Shown here: in pieces, positions 8,575-16,600 of the stretch
Layout of the letters: each line of letters opens with the position of its first letter
Position numbering within the stretch: position 1 is the stretch's first letter
Assembly (NCBI RefSeq): GCF_020741345.1
Contig: NZ_DYZD01000053.1
Coordinates: 19,723-83,722 of the forward strand
Direction: 5' to 3'
DNA: 64,000 bases
Source of the DNA: Nocardiopsis listeri
Lineage (GTDB): Bacteria; Actinomycetota; Actinomycetes; Streptosporangiales; Streptosporangiaceae
Notes under the pieces: generated by a model
Database searches by the model: none
Told to the model about the DNA's origin: nothing
The model's input: the letters and a program-made list of their open reading frames with translations, nothing else
Translations under genes and position numbers: made by a program

Positions 8575-8753
8575 CGAAAAGTTTCGGAATGATGATCAAT
8601 TCCCGCATGCGTGTTGGAACCGAGTGCCAGGGGAGATCTGAGGATGAAGTTGTAAAAATGGTGGCTGAACAGGAGAAATGATGACTAAATGGTTGTTAAT
8701 GTCTCCGAAATTTTCCGGAAAACATTGACTCGCGTTCGTCGCGTACGGATACT
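8575..8753 (+). promoter_or_regulatory. Xylanase promoter with two XlnR/BxlR-like boxes
   Basis: TTGACT (8725-8730) and GATACT (8748-8753) with a 17-bp spacer form a good sigma-70-type promoter about 130 bp upstream of the xylanase ATG. Just upstream, CGAAATTTTCC (8706-8716) overlaps the perfect palindrome TTTTCCGGAAAA (8711-8722). A second site, CGAAA-AG-TTTCG, lies at 8575-8586. A CGAAA-N-TTTCG palindrome has been described upstream of Streptomyces xylanase genes, so xylan-responsive repression is likely (inference). Confidence 0.55.
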
Positions 8754-8880
8754 TCGGGACACGGCGAAAGGCCGACCCCGCTGCGCCGCACGGCGCCGAC
8801 ACACGGTGACGCACCCCTGGTCGCCGTGGGTTCCCTCCGTGCCGTACCGCGCCGCCTGGCCCACCAGGAGGAAGACGACC

Positions 8881-9570
8881 ATGAACGACACCCCCCACCC
8901 CCCGTTCGACCGCAGGAGATTCATCGGGCTCACCGGAGCCGGCTCCCTGGCCGTGGCGATGCCCTCGCTGCTGCTGCCCGGCACCGCACATGCCCAGACC
9001 ATCACCGAGAACCAGACCGGCACCCACGACGGCTACTTCTACTCGTTTTGGACCGACGGCGGTGGCTCGGTCTCCATGACCCTGGGTTCCGGGGGCTCCT
9101 ACAGCACCCAGTGGAACGACACCGGCAACTTCGTGTGCGGAAAGGGCTGGAGCACCGGCGGCCGCAGAAGCGTCGCCTACTCGGGCAGCTTCAACCCCTC
9201 CGGCAACGGCTACCTGTGCCTGTACGGGTGGACCTCGAACCCGCTCGTTGAGTACTACATCGTCGACAACTTCGGCACCTACCGGCCCGAGGGCGACTTC
9301 CGAGGCACGGTGGACAGCGATGGCGGAAGCTACGACCTCTACCACACGATGCGTTACGACTCCCCGTCGGTGGAGGGCGACAACGAGACGTTCCCGCAGT
9401 TCTGGAGCGTTCGCCAGTCGACCCGTACGGGTGGCACCATCACCACCGGAAACCACTTCGACGCCTGGAACGCCGCGGGCATGCAACTGGGCGACTTCGC
9501 GCACTACATGATCCTGGCGACCGAGGGTTACCAGAGCAGCGGCAGCTCCGACCTCAACGTCAGCGGTTGA
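8881..9570 (+). CDS. GH11 endo-1,4-beta-xylanase, Tat-exported
   Basis: 229 residues. The N terminus carries a twin-arginine signal ([12 protein letters not shown], then a hydrophobic run to GTAHA). The rest is a complete GH11 beta-jelly-roll: [26 protein letters not shown], the nucleophile Glu in [12 protein letters not shown] and the acid/base Glu in [15 protein letters not shown]11 enzymes cut the xylan backbone outside the cell. No C-terminal binding module is present, so it is a single-domain enzyme. The ATG at 8881 follows the strong AGGAGGAAGACGACC site; the ORF-track start at 8689 lies in the promoter region. Confidence 0.96.
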   Translation: MNDTPHPPFDRRRFIGLTGAGSLAVAMPSLLLPGTAHAQTITENQTGTHDGYFYSFWTDGGGSVSMTLGSGGSYSTQWNDTGNFVCGKGWSTGGRRSVAYSGSFNPSGNGYLCLYGWTSNPLVEYYIVDNFGTYRPEGDFRGTVDSDGGSYDLYHTMRYDSPSVEGDNETFPQFWSVRQSTRTGGTITTGNHFDAWNAAGMQLGDFAHYMILATEGYQSSGSSDLNVSG

Positions 9571-9573
9571 GAG

Positions 9574-9608
9574 CGGGGGCGCGACGGGCCGTGACCGTCG
9601 CGCCCCCG
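9574..9608. terminator. Terminator hairpin after the xylanase
   Basis: A perfect 12-bp inverted repeat (CGGGGGCGCGAC) with an 11-nt loop begins four bases after the xylanase stop. It can also serve the convergent gene that ends at 9689. Confidence 0.75.
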
Positions 9609-9688
9609 TGCGCCCCGAGTGCTCGCCCCACCGCCGAGCGAGATCCCGGGACCGACCCGGCCCGTGCCGGCCTTTGCCGGACTTCGAC

Positions 9689-10495
9689 TCAGGACCCGGT
9701 GCCGGCCTCGGCTCGAGACGGCGTACGGAAGTACTGGTGCGGCTGGAAGAGGCAGATGTTGGTCTGGCTCTGCACGTTGGAGTCGGTGGCCTCGACGAAG
9801 TAGGCATAGGGGGTGTCGGCCGCCAGATCGGCGCCCACCCGTACCGAGGAACGGTTCAGGCCGGCATCGGTGTGCCCGCGCATGCGCTCGACGAAGATGT
9901 TGTCCCACCAGGTCAGGTTCTGGGTGTCGAATTCCCTGGCCGATCCTCCGGTGGACAGGCGGAAGATGTAGTGGGCGTCGGGCCCGCCCAGGTCCTTCAA
10001 CGTCGACCAGGAACACTCCAGCTCGCCGTCGGCCGGCACCGTTCCCAGCTCTGTTCGGCCCGAGGGCGTGAAGGACTCCGCGAGCCCGCCCCGGTGCGAG
10101 GTGTAGAACTCCACCATGCGTCGCGAGGCCGCTATGTCGTGGTGGCGCGAACGGGTCCGGACCTCACCGTCGACCCCCAGCACCTCGATGGAGTACACGC
10201 CCCCGGGAAGGAATCCGGTGGGGAGATTGACCATGTACCAGTAGTGGTCGAGGGCGTGATCGTAGATGTGGCCGTTGGTGTCGGCGGGGGTGAACTCCTG
10301 GTCGGCGAACTCCACCCGATACCCGTCCGGGCCGCGCGCGGTGATGGATCGGATCAGCTCCGGGGTGGGGACCCCCGGGGTGGGATGGAACGAGACGAGG
10401 AACTTGTGCTGCTCCGCGGGCAACGGCGTCCCGTCGAAGTCCCAGTAGACGTCGCAGGCCATGAAATCGTAGATGCGCAGGGGTTTGTCGTCCAC
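9689..10495 (-). CDS. Hypothetical protein, two beta-sandwich-like halves
   Basis: 268 residues; I do not recognise a named family. The start is a GTG (VDDKPLRIYDFMACD) preceded by AAGGGAG; the upstream part of the ORF-track protein is antisense to the next gene. There is no signal peptide. The first half (about 25-130) has alternating hydrophobic patterns and TGFLPGGVYSIEVLGVDGEV; the second (about 130-260) has ADTPYAYFVEATDSNVQ followed by CLFQPHQYF. Both resemble fibronectin or Ig-like folds. It lies between two secreted hydrolase genes and is divergent from the alpha/beta hydrolase, but a functional link is not shown. Confidence 0.7.
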   Translation of the reverse strand: MDDKPLRIYDFMACDVYWDFDGTPLPAEQHKFLVSFHPTPGVPTPELIRSITARGPDGYRVEFADQEFTPADTNGHIYDHALDHYWYMVNLPTGFLPGGVYSIEVLGVDGEVRTRSRHHDIAASRRMVEFYTSHRGGLAESFTPSGRTELGTVPADGELECSWSTLKDLGGPDAHYIFRLSTGGSAREFDTQNLTWWDNIFVERMRGHTDAGLNRSSVRVGADLAADTPYAYFVEATDSNVQSQTNICLFQPHQYFRTPSRAEAGTGS

Positions 10496-10718
10496 GCGGG
10501 TCTCCCTTGCCGGTCGGATGTTCTCCGTCTCACTCTCCGCCCCGGCCGTGGGGACGCGCATCGGTGGAACACCGCGATCTGTTCGGGAACCGGGGGTGTG
10601 GGATCGGTGTTCCCACCCGTTCGTCGACAGGACCCGTTGACGCCCCGGTGCGTGGCGCGGATTTTCGCTTCCTGAACACCGGACAGCCGGTGTGTTTCCT
10701 TCACCCAAGGGAGAAGCG

Positions 10719-11579
10719 ATGGGAACGTCGTCCCCCGCCCGAAGATCCACCGCCCTCCTCACCGGAACACTCCTGGCCGCCGCCCTGGTCGGGATCCCCT
10801 CGGGGACCGCCGCCTCCGCCGACATCGTGGAGGTCGCCGGAGGCAGCGGCCCCCATGAGGCCGGATACGTCACCGATCGTCGCCTGCCCGACCACACCGT
10901 CCACCGGCCCCTGGATCTGCCCGAGGACGAGCCCCTGCCGATCGTCGCCTGGGGCAACGGCGCCTGCCGCGCCGATGGGACGTGGTTCGAGAACATCCTC
11001 ACCGAGTTCGCCTCACACGGGTTCCTGGTCATCGCCAACGGCCGCCCGAACGGTTCGGGCGGCACCGACGCGGAGATGCTCATCGAGTCCGTGGACCGGG
11101 CGGTCGACGAGAACACCCGGCCATTGAGCGAGTACCGCGGACACCTGGACACCGAACGGATCGCCGTCATGGGCCAGTCGTGCGGTGGGCTGGAGACCTA
11201 CGACGTCGCCGACGACCCCCGCATCACCACCACGGTGATCTGGAACAGTGGCATGTTCAGCGACAGGGATCCGGGCCGCCTCGATCACCTGCACGCTCCG
11301 ATCGCCTACTTCACCGGTGGGCCGAGCGACATCGCCTACGCCAACGCGCTCAACGACTGGCGCGACCTGCCGGAGGGGTTGCCCGCGTTCATGGGCCACC
11401 TCGACGTGGGGCACTACGGGACCTTCCCCGAACCCGACGGCGGCGAGTACGGGCGGGTCGGTAGCGCGTGGCTGCGTTGGCGACTCAAGGACGACGCCGA
11501 GGCCGCGGACATGTTCGTGGGCCAAAACTGCGGTCTGTGCGTCGACCCCGAGTGGGATGTGGAGAGCAAGAACCTGTGA
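10719..11579 (+). CDS. Secreted alpha/beta hydrolase
   Basis: 286 residues with a signal peptide (SPARRSTALLTGTLLAAALV, cleavage near TAASA). The mature part has the alpha/beta-hydrolase nucleophile elbow GQSCGG and a late His in GHLDVGHYG. The layout (IVAWGNGACRADGTWFENIL, then FASHGFLVIANGRPNG) resembles the chlorophyllase/PET-hydrolase-like clan of secreted esterases. Conserved cysteines near the C terminus (NCGLCVD) could form a disulfide. The ATG at 10719 follows AAGGGAGAAGCG. Substrate is unknown; an acetyl- or feruloyl-ester of plant polysaccharide is a reasonable guess from its neighbours. Confidence 0.85.
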   Translation: MGTSSPARRSTALLTGTLLAAALVGIPSGTAASADIVEVAGGSGPHEAGYVTDRRLPDHTVHRPLDLPEDEPLPIVAWGNGACRADGTWFENILTEFASHGFLVIANGRPNGSGGTDAEMLIESVDRAVDENTRPLSEYRGHLDTERIAVMGQSCGGLETYDVADDPRITTTVIWNSGMFSDRDPGRLDHLHAPIAYFTGGPSDIAYANALNDWRDLPEGLPAFMGHLDVGHYGTFPEPDGGEYGRVGSAWLRWRLKDDAEAADMFVGQNCGLCVDPEWDVESKNL

Positions 11580-11606
11580 CCGGAGCGGTGGGCCGTACCG
11601 CTCCGG
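11580..11606 (+). terminator. Hairpin after the alpha/beta hydrolase
   Basis: A perfect 10-bp inverted repeat (CCGGAGCGGT) with a 7-nt loop starts on the last base of the stop codon. Confidence 0.7.
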
Positions 11607-11702
11607 CCCACCGAACTCACGCCGGCTTCGCACCGGGCCCGGTGGGACCACACCGTTCTCCGGGGCGTCCTTCGGGAAAGAAGAGGCGGGGTTTCGGGCC
11701 TC

Positions 11703-11731
11703 TTGACGGAAAGCGCTTTCAGTGTCAGTTT
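11703..11731 (+). promoter_or_regulatory. PL11 promoter with LacI-type operator in the spacer
   Basis: TTGACG (11703-11708) and CAGTTT (11726-11731) are 17 bp apart. The spacer carries the perfect 12-bp palindrome GAAAGCGCTTTC (11709-11720) with the central CG step typical of LacI/GalR-family operators. A repressor bound here would block RNA polymerase directly, so the lyase gene is probably induced by a sugar (inference). No LacI gene is in the window. Confidence 0.7.
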
Positions 11732-11759
11732 GTTCCCCTTCGCACCAGGAGGTGGAACC

Positions 11760-14096
11760 TTGCCCCCCGGCACCCCCGTGCACATCCCTTTTCGGCTGAC
11801 CGTACTCACCACCCTCGCCCTGCTCCTCATCCCCGACGTCGCCGCGGCCGCACCGGAGACTTCCGGGGACACCGGCCCCCGACATCTCATGGAACTCGAA
11901 CGGCTCGATCGAGGGCTGGTCGCCGTCGACACCGACGAAGGGGTCCACCTCGGTTGGCGCCTGCTCGCCCACGAGGTCACCGGGCACTCGGACACGGGCC
12001 TGACCGGCCCTGACTTCCGCGTCTACCGGGACGGGGAGCCGATCACGACCATCGCCCACAGCACGAACCTTTTGGACGCCGAAGGAGCCACCGACTCCGA
12101 GTACCGGGTCGCCGCGGTGGTCCGCGGCCGAGAACAGGAGGCCTCCGCGGCCGTCACCCCTTGGGACGACGGACACCTCGACATCCCCTTGAGACGACCC
12201 GAGGGCGGCACCACCCCCGCGGGAGAGGAGTACACCCACACCGCCAACGACGTCTCCGTCGGTGACGTGGACGGCGACGGACAATACGAATTCGTGGTCA
12301 AGTGGGATCCCACCAACTCCAAGGACGTCTCCCAGACGGGCTACACCGGCAACACCCTCATCGACACCTACACGCTCGACGGCACCCTGCTGAACCGGAT
12401 CGACCTGGGCGTGAACATCCGCTCCGGCGCCCACTACACCCAGTTCCTGGTCTACGACTTCGACGGGGACGGCCGCGCCGAACTGATGTTCAAGACCGCG
12501 CCCGGCACGAAGAGCACCACCTACGGGCCGGACGGGGAGGTGGTCGAGGAAGGCCACGTCACCCTGCCGGAAGAGGACGTCGCGGCGGGCGTCACCCACG
12601 ACGACGACCACCGCATGAGCGCCGAGGACTACTACGACCACGTCGTCGACCTGTTCCTCGGCTGGCACGAACACCCCGAGGTGGTGGCCGGTAACTGGCC
12701 CCTCACCCTGGAGGAGGCCTTCGGGATCGACTCCCGGTACGACTACCCGCTCTCGCGCATCGACGCCGAGGCCCTGGCCGATCACTTCATGGACGTCTAC
12801 GCGCCAGGCAGAAGTGAGAACAACCGGCTGCGCGGGTTCGAGGGGTTCGTCGTGGACGGGCCCGAGTACCTCACCGTGTTCGACGGTCTCACCGGCCAGG
12901 AGTTGGACACCGTCCCCTACAACCCCGGACGCGGGGACGACGGCCTCCTCTGGGGCGACTACGCCATGAGCCGTATCGAACCGGGCAACCGTGTGGACCG
13001 TTTCCTGGCCGGTGTGGCCCACCTGGACGGACGCGCCCCCTCCGCGATCTTCGCGCGCGGCTACTACACGCGATCGGTGATCGTGGCCCACGATTTCGAC
13101 GGTGAACGGATTCGGGAACGCTGGGTGGCCGACAGCGGACACGTGCCCATGGCCAACCCCTTCGACGCCGGCCCGCATGAAGGTGTGGGCGTCGACCCCC
13201 GAACGGGCACCCTCGCCGGGCAGGGCTTCCATTCCCTGAGCGTGGCCGACGTGGACGGCGATCACCGGCAGGAGATCGTCTACGGGGCCGCCACCTTGAA
13301 CTCGGACGGCACCCTGCGTTACTCCTCCCACGACACCCTTCCGCCCGCAAGCGGATCCCCGGGTGAGTACGTCAAGCTCGGCCACGGCGACGCCATGCAC
13401 ACCGGGCGGTTCACCCCCGATGGGGAGGTTCGGATCTGGACCGTCCACGAGGGCGCCACCATGGCCCCCTACGGTCAGGCCATGCGCGACGCCGACACCG
13501 GTGAGGTGCTGTTCGGTTCCTATTCCGGGCGCGACACCGGCCGTGGCATGGTCGGTGACGTCGACCCTGGTAGCCCCGGCTACGAGGTGTGGTCGTCGAT
13601 GCCCCCGGGCGGGGACGGCGATGGTGGTTTGTGGTCGGCCGACGGCCGGCGATTGGGAGAGGAGGTCCCCGGTACCAACATGAGCATCCGATGGGCGGGT
13701 GACATGACCACCCAGATCATCGAGGGCGCCGAAGTCGACGGCGAGGTGGAGACCCCCACGATCGAGGACTGGAACCGTGGCGCGCTGCTGAACGCGGAGG
13801 GCACCTCGACCAACAACGGGACCAAGGGCAACCCGTCCCTGGTCGCCGACGTGCTCGGCGACTGGCGGGAGGAACTCGTCCTGCGCACCGAGGACGGATC
13901 GGCGCTGCGCGTGTACACCTCCACCGAGGAGACCGAACACATGCTGCACACGCTCATGCACGACCCCCAGTACCGGGTCGGGATCGCCTCGCAGCAGACC
14001 ACCTACAACCAGCCGACCTACCCGGAGTTCTACCTGGGTTCGGACACCGATTGGTCGCGGGTGACCGTGCCACGCCCCCTCTACCCCCGTCCCTGA
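11760..14096 (+). CDS. Secreted rhamnogalacturonan lyase, PL11 family
   Basis: 778 residues starting from a TTG seven bases after a perfect AGGAGG. The signal peptide is FRLTVLTTLALLLIPDVAAA. The mature protein matches PL11 rhamnogalacturonan lyases: an N-terminal beta domain (MELERLDRGLVAVDTDEGVH), then an eight-bladed propeller with calcium-binding GDVDGDGQYEFVVKWD and YDFDGDGRAELMFKTAP repeats. KWDPTNSKDVSQTGYTGNTL is a typical family block. Such enzymes cleave the rhamnose-galacturonate backbone of pectin by beta-elimination. No binding module follows the catalytic part. The ORF-track ATG-like start at 11703 lies inside the promoter. Confidence 0.93.
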   Translation: MPPGTPVHIPFRLTVLTTLALLLIPDVAAAAPETSGDTGPRHLMELERLDRGLVAVDTDEGVHLGWRLLAHEVTGHSDTGLTGPDFRVYRDGEPITTIAHSTNLLDAEGATDSEYRVAAVVRGREQEASAAVTPWDDGHLDIPLRRPEGGTTPAGEEYTHTANDVSVGDVDGDGQYEFVVKWDPTNSKDVSQTGYTGNTLIDTYTLDGTLLNRIDLGVNIRSGAHYTQFLVYDFDGDGRAELMFKTAPGTKSTTYGPDGEVVEEGHVTLPEEDVAAGVTHDDDHRMSAEDYYDHVVDLFLGWHEHPEVVAGNWPLTLEEAFGIDSRYDYPLSRIDAEALADHFMDVYAPGRSENNRLRGFEGFVVDGPEYLTVFDGLTGQELDTVPYNPGRGDDGLLWGDYAMSRIEPGNRVDRFLAGVAHLDGRAPSAIFARGYYTRSVIVAHDFDGERIRERWVADSGHVPMANPFDAGPHEGVGVDPRTGTLAGQGFHSLSVADVDGDHRQEIVYGAATLNSDGTLRYSSHDTLPPASGSPGEYVKLGHGDAMHTGRFTPDGEVRIWTVHEGATMAPYGQAMRDADTGEVLFGSYSGRDTGRGMVGDVDPGSPGYEVWSSMPPGGDGDGGLWSADGRRLGEEVPGTNMSIRWAGDMTTQIIEGAEVDGEVETPTIEDWNRGALLNAEGTSTNNGTKGNPSLVADVLGDWREELVLRTEDGSALRVYTSTEETEHMLHTLMHDPQYRVGIASQQTTYNQPTYPEFYLGSDTDWSRVTVPRPLYPRP

Positions 14097-15036
14097 TCCC
14101 CGGCCCGGGCGGGACCGGGGTGGTGCCGCCCGGGGGAGTGCCGAGCCGAACTCCGGGGCGGTCACCACGGTTCCCGCCTTCGCCACCGGGCGGGTGGGTG
14201 GGGCCACCCGCCCGGGTTCGACTCCCAGGATCCGGGTCAGGGGTGAGCCGCCGAACGGCGGTCTCACGTTCGATCACCGGAGGAGACCGGGGCTGATTCC
14301 CTTCTCGGAGGATCTTGAACAGTCCTGCCTCGGCCGGACCGTGGGGGATGACGAGCAGACCATGCGGGGTGGCTTCGGTACGGAGCGCCTGTTCGGAGAG
14401 TGTCCACCAGGCGTAGTGGATCTCGTCGCGACTGACGAGCCGGTCGCCTTCGTGGATCTGGTAGGTCATGCGCCAGGTGATCCGTTCGGTACCGACCGGC
14501 TCCGCCTCGGCCCAGCCGATGTAGTGCCGCTCTCCGATGCGGAGTTCGGCCATCCTGGTGCGCTCGACGCGTTCCGGCTCGACCGGTGCGGGCAGGTTGA
14601 GCAGGACGAACGCTCCCGGCGCCAGGTGGGCCGCCAGGTCCTCCCAGAGCCGGTCCCGCTCGCGCGGGCTGAAGTGGCCGATGAGGTTGGCCGCCACCAC
14701 TCCGCCGAGCCGGTTCGGCAGACGGGCCGAGAGCAGGTCGTCGCCGTCCACGGTCACTCGCAGACGTAGGTCCGGATCCTCGAACACCCGTGACAGCAGG
14801 ACCGAGCGCAGGGGAGGCGACGGCTCGATCGCAAGGACGTGTGCTTGGGGAAGGGTGCGGGCGATGAGCCGTGTTCCCAGGCCGCCGCCGGCACCCGCGT
14901 CGATCACCGGCCCTGCGGCGGCGGGTAGTTCCCGCAGGGCGTCGGCGACCGTCGTGCCGTGGTGTTCCCACCACCCGGTGATCATCGGGTCGATGAACTG
15001 ACCGGAGTGGTCGTAGGGGTCGTCGTATTCGAGCAA
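13954..15036 (-). CDS. Class I SAM-dependent methyltransferase
   Basis: 360 residues from a TTG start (LLEYDDPYDHSGQFIDPMIT) preceded by CAAGGAGACGAACG; the ORF-track N terminus upstream is arginine-rich and unlike the family. VIDAGAGGGLGTRLIAR is SAM motif I, followed by LAIEPSPPLRSVL and VVAANLIGHFSP. The recognisable domain ends near GLFKILREGN, about residue 250. The remaining 110 residues are proline/glycine/arginine-rich, run through a terminator-like hairpin and overlap the end of the PL11 gene antisense by 143 bp. The natural stop may have been lost by frameshift, so the C-terminal boundary is uncertain. Substrate unknown. Confidence 0.75.
   Translation of the reverse strand: MLEYDDPYDHSGQFIDPMITGWWEHHGTTVADALRELPAAAGPVIDAGAGGGLGTRLIARTLPQAHVLAIEPSPPLRSVLLSRVFEDPDLRLRVTVDGDDLLSARLPNRLGGVVAANLIGHFSPRERDRLWEDLAAHLAPGAFVLLNLPAPVEPERVERTRMAELRIGERHYIGWAEAEPVGTERITWRMTYQIHEGDRLVSRDEIHYAWWTLSEQALRTEATPHGLLVIPHGPAEAGLFKILREGNQPRSPPVIERETAVRRLTPDPDPGSRTRAGGPTHPPGGEGGNRGDRPGVRLGTPPGGTTPVPPGPGIRDGGRGGVARSPATNRCPNPGRTPGRSAGCRWSAARRSRPGTGGRA
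14104..14134. terminator. Hairpin after the rhamnogalacturonan lyase
   Basis: CCCGGGCGG and CCGCCCGGG arms with a 13-nt loop lie eight bases past the lyase stop. It falls inside the long C-terminal extension of the convergent methyltransferase ORF. Confidence 0.6.
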
Positions 15037-15352
15037 CGTTCGTCTCCTTGGTCGTACCCGGGAAGTGAACGAGAGCGGTTGCTCGGTCTTCCCGTCGATG
15101 GGTGTGGGTGGACAACGGTTGGGAGGGACTCTTCGTCGGTGGGTCGTTTCCTCCACTCCGGTTCCTCGGTCGCGTCGAGAGGTAGGAGCCGGGGAGGGGC
15201 GACGATCTCTGTCACCCCCGCCTCCGGTCATCGGTAAGGGGAAGGCGGTTCTCTCGCGTAAGTCGAACCAATCATCTCTGGGCCCGTGGCCGATTCCGGG
15301 AAAACATCCGGGTCAGATGAAAAGCGTTCTTGTTCGACGTTTTCAGTGACGA
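15037..15352. other. Gene-free stretch upstream of the methyltransferase
   Basis: No domain, signal or ribosome site supports an ORF here. It presumably contains the methyltransferase promoter; base composition falls toward the Zur box at its right edge. Confidence 0.45.
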
Positions 15353-15367
15353 TGGAAACCATTGTCA
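15353..15367 (+). promoter_or_regulatory. Zur-box-like palindrome upstream of the His-rich gene
   Basis: TGGAAACCATTGTCA matches the actinobacterial Zur box as I recall it (TGAAAATCATTTTCA) at 12 of 15 positions. It lies 172 bp upstream of the His-rich peptide gene. Confidence 0.5.
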
Positions 15368-15539
15368 TGGTCGCGTCGAGGCTGGTAGCGGCTTTGCTCG
15401 GTCGTCGAATCCATTCCGCTGTGTATGCCGGGGCAAAGTATTGTTTCCATCTTCGCGGATCCTTGAAGAGCAGATGTCGAATGGATACGTTGTTGCTGCT
15501 TTCGGAATCATCGAGAAGGAACTGTGTTCGGGGGAGAGT

Positions 15540-15698
15540 ATGGCGTCCGCACATCTGGTGCACGAGGGACACCCGCACAAGCATGGTGAGGGGTGTGGTC
15601 ACGTGTCCGTACCCCACCACGACCATGTGGACTACGTGCACGACGGTCACCTCCACCGTCGGCACGACGACCACTGGGACGAACACCCCGTGTCCTGA
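15540..15698 (+). CDS. Histidine-rich 52-residue protein, likely zinc-binding
   Basis: MASAHLVHEGHPHKHGEGCG is followed by HVSVPHHDHVDYVHDGHLHR and ends HDDHWDEHPVS. Histidine makes up about a quarter of the residues, and one Cys is flanked by His clusters, which fits metal binding. There is no signal peptide or membrane segment, so it is cytoplasmic. The ATG at 15540 follows GGGGAGAGT; the ORF-track extension from 15330 runs back across the Zur box. Its neighbours are Zur-type genes and zinc-free ribosomal paralogues, so a zinc-buffering or metallochaperone role is inferred. Confidence 0.8.
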   Translation: MASAHLVHEGHPHKHGEGCGHVSVPHHDHVDYVHDGHLHRRHDDHWDEHPVS

Positions 15699-15788
15699 GC
15701 ACAACCGTGGGTGCGGGTCCCCGGGCGGAGGCCTGCACCCGAGGGCCCGCGGATCGGTCGGGACGCGAACGGTGGGCCCGGCCCGAGG

Positions 15789-16094
15789 TCACCAGCTCGA
15801 CTTGGTGATGCCGGGCAGCTCCCCTCGGTGCGCCATCTCGCGGAAACGAATCCGGGACAGGCCGAACCTGGCCAGATGGCCACGGGGTCGACCGTCCACC
15901 GAGTCGCGGTTGCGCACCCGGGTGGCGCTGGCGTCCCGGGGCCGGCGGCGCAGTTCGGCGACAGCGGCAGCGCGTTCGGCCTCACCGGTGTGCGGACTCT
16001 TGATGAGTCGCTTCAGCTCGGCGCGGCGCTCGGCGTAGCGGGCGACGACCGCTTTGCGCTGTTCGTTGCGGGCGATCTTGCTCTTCTTGGCCAT
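15789..16094 (-). CDS. rpsN: 30S ribosomal protein S14, cysteine-free paralogue
   Basis: 101 residues beginning [20 protein letters not shown] and ending [10 protein letters not shown], which is standard S14. This is the long form without the CxxC zinc knuckle of the 61-residue S14. Bacteria with both forms usually switch to this one when zinc is scarce, freeing zinc from ribosomes. It is last in a four-gene minus-strand operon; its ATG overlaps the stop region of the L28 gene at 16094, so translation is probably coupled. Control by the Zur box upstream of the first gene is inferred. Confidence 0.96.
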   Translation of the reverse strand: MAKKSKIARNEQRKAVVARYAERRAELKRLIKSPHTGEAERAAAVAELRRRPRDASATRVRNRDSVDGRPRGHLARFGLSRIRFREMAHRGELPGITKSSW

Positions 16095-16330
16095 CAGACC
16101 CTTCCTCCTCGGGCCCGGATGTCGGCGACCACGCGCTCGATGCCCCGGGCATCGATCACCTTCATCCCCTTGGTGCTGATCCGGAGCCTGACGAAGCGCT
16201 GCTCGCTGGGCAGCCAGTAGCGCTTGTTCTGGATGTTGGGGTCGAAACGGCGTTCGGTGCGGCGGTGTGAGTGGGAGACGGCGTTGCCGAAACCGGGTGC
16301 CTTTCCGGTCACCTGGCAGACACGGGACAT
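16094..16330 (-). CDS. rpmB: 50S ribosomal protein L28, cysteine-poor paralogue
   Basis: 78 residues: [20 protein letters not shown], then [19 protein letters not shown]. Only one Cys is present, so the CxxC zinc pair of the zinc-type L28 is missing. This is the zinc-independent form that replaces the zinc-containing one under zinc starvation in actinomycetes. It lies between rpsR (16 bp gap) and rpsN (start overlap). No L33 gene accompanies it, although many Zur-regulated clusters of this type also carry rpmG. Confidence 0.96.
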   Translation of the reverse strand: MSRVCQVTGKAPGFGNAVSHSHRRTERRFDPNIQNKRYWLPSEQRFVRLRISTKGMKVIDARGIERVVADIRARGGRV

Positions 16331-16346
16331 ACTGGATTCCTCCTGG

Positions 16347-16598
16347 TCAGCTTTGTTTTGTCGAGGACGGGTACGGCAGCAAGGCCATCTCGCGGGCGTT
16401 CTTGACCGCCGCGGCGATCAGGCGCTGTTGGCGTGCGGTCACACGGGTGACCCGGCGGCTGCGGATCTTGCCCTTCTCCGAGATGAACCTGCGGAGAAGG
16501 GCGGTGTCCTTGTAGTCGACCCGGTCGGCCTCTCCCAGCGGGTTGGCGAAACCGCGTTTGCGGGGTGGCTTGACGGTGCGTCGGTGGTCGGTGGGCAT
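16347..16598 (-). CDS. rpsR: 30S ribosomal protein S18, cysteine-free paralogue
   Basis: 83 residues with the S18 core [20 protein letters not shown] followed by [20 protein letters not shown]. The N-terminal zinc-ligand cysteines of zinc-type S18 are absent. The start is ATG 16598 ([12 protein letters not shown]), two bases after the CobW-like gene stop, with GAGGTGACC upstream. The ORF-track protein from 17438 is a shadow of the CobW-like gene joined to the real S18. Confidence 0.95.
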   Translation of the reverse strand: MPTDHRRTVKPPRKRGFANPLGEADRVDYKDTALLRRFISEKGKIRSRRVTRVTARQQRLIAAAVKNAREMALLPYPSSTKQS

Positions 16599-16600
16599 GG

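Noticed and set aside
7752-8681. 309- and 272-codon plus-strand ORFs as intact genes
   Set aside because: Each covers only some blocks of the DUF1330 family, and the rest lies in other frames; a pseudogene explains both.
8596-9807. 403-codon minus-strand ORF
   Set aside because: Antisense to the GH11 xylanase and its promoter; no domain.
11013-14267. 1084-codon minus-strand ORF over the hydrolase and PL11 genes
   Set aside because: It is antisense to two clear genes with signal peptides and family motifs; its own protein is valine/glycine/histidine-rich with no domain.
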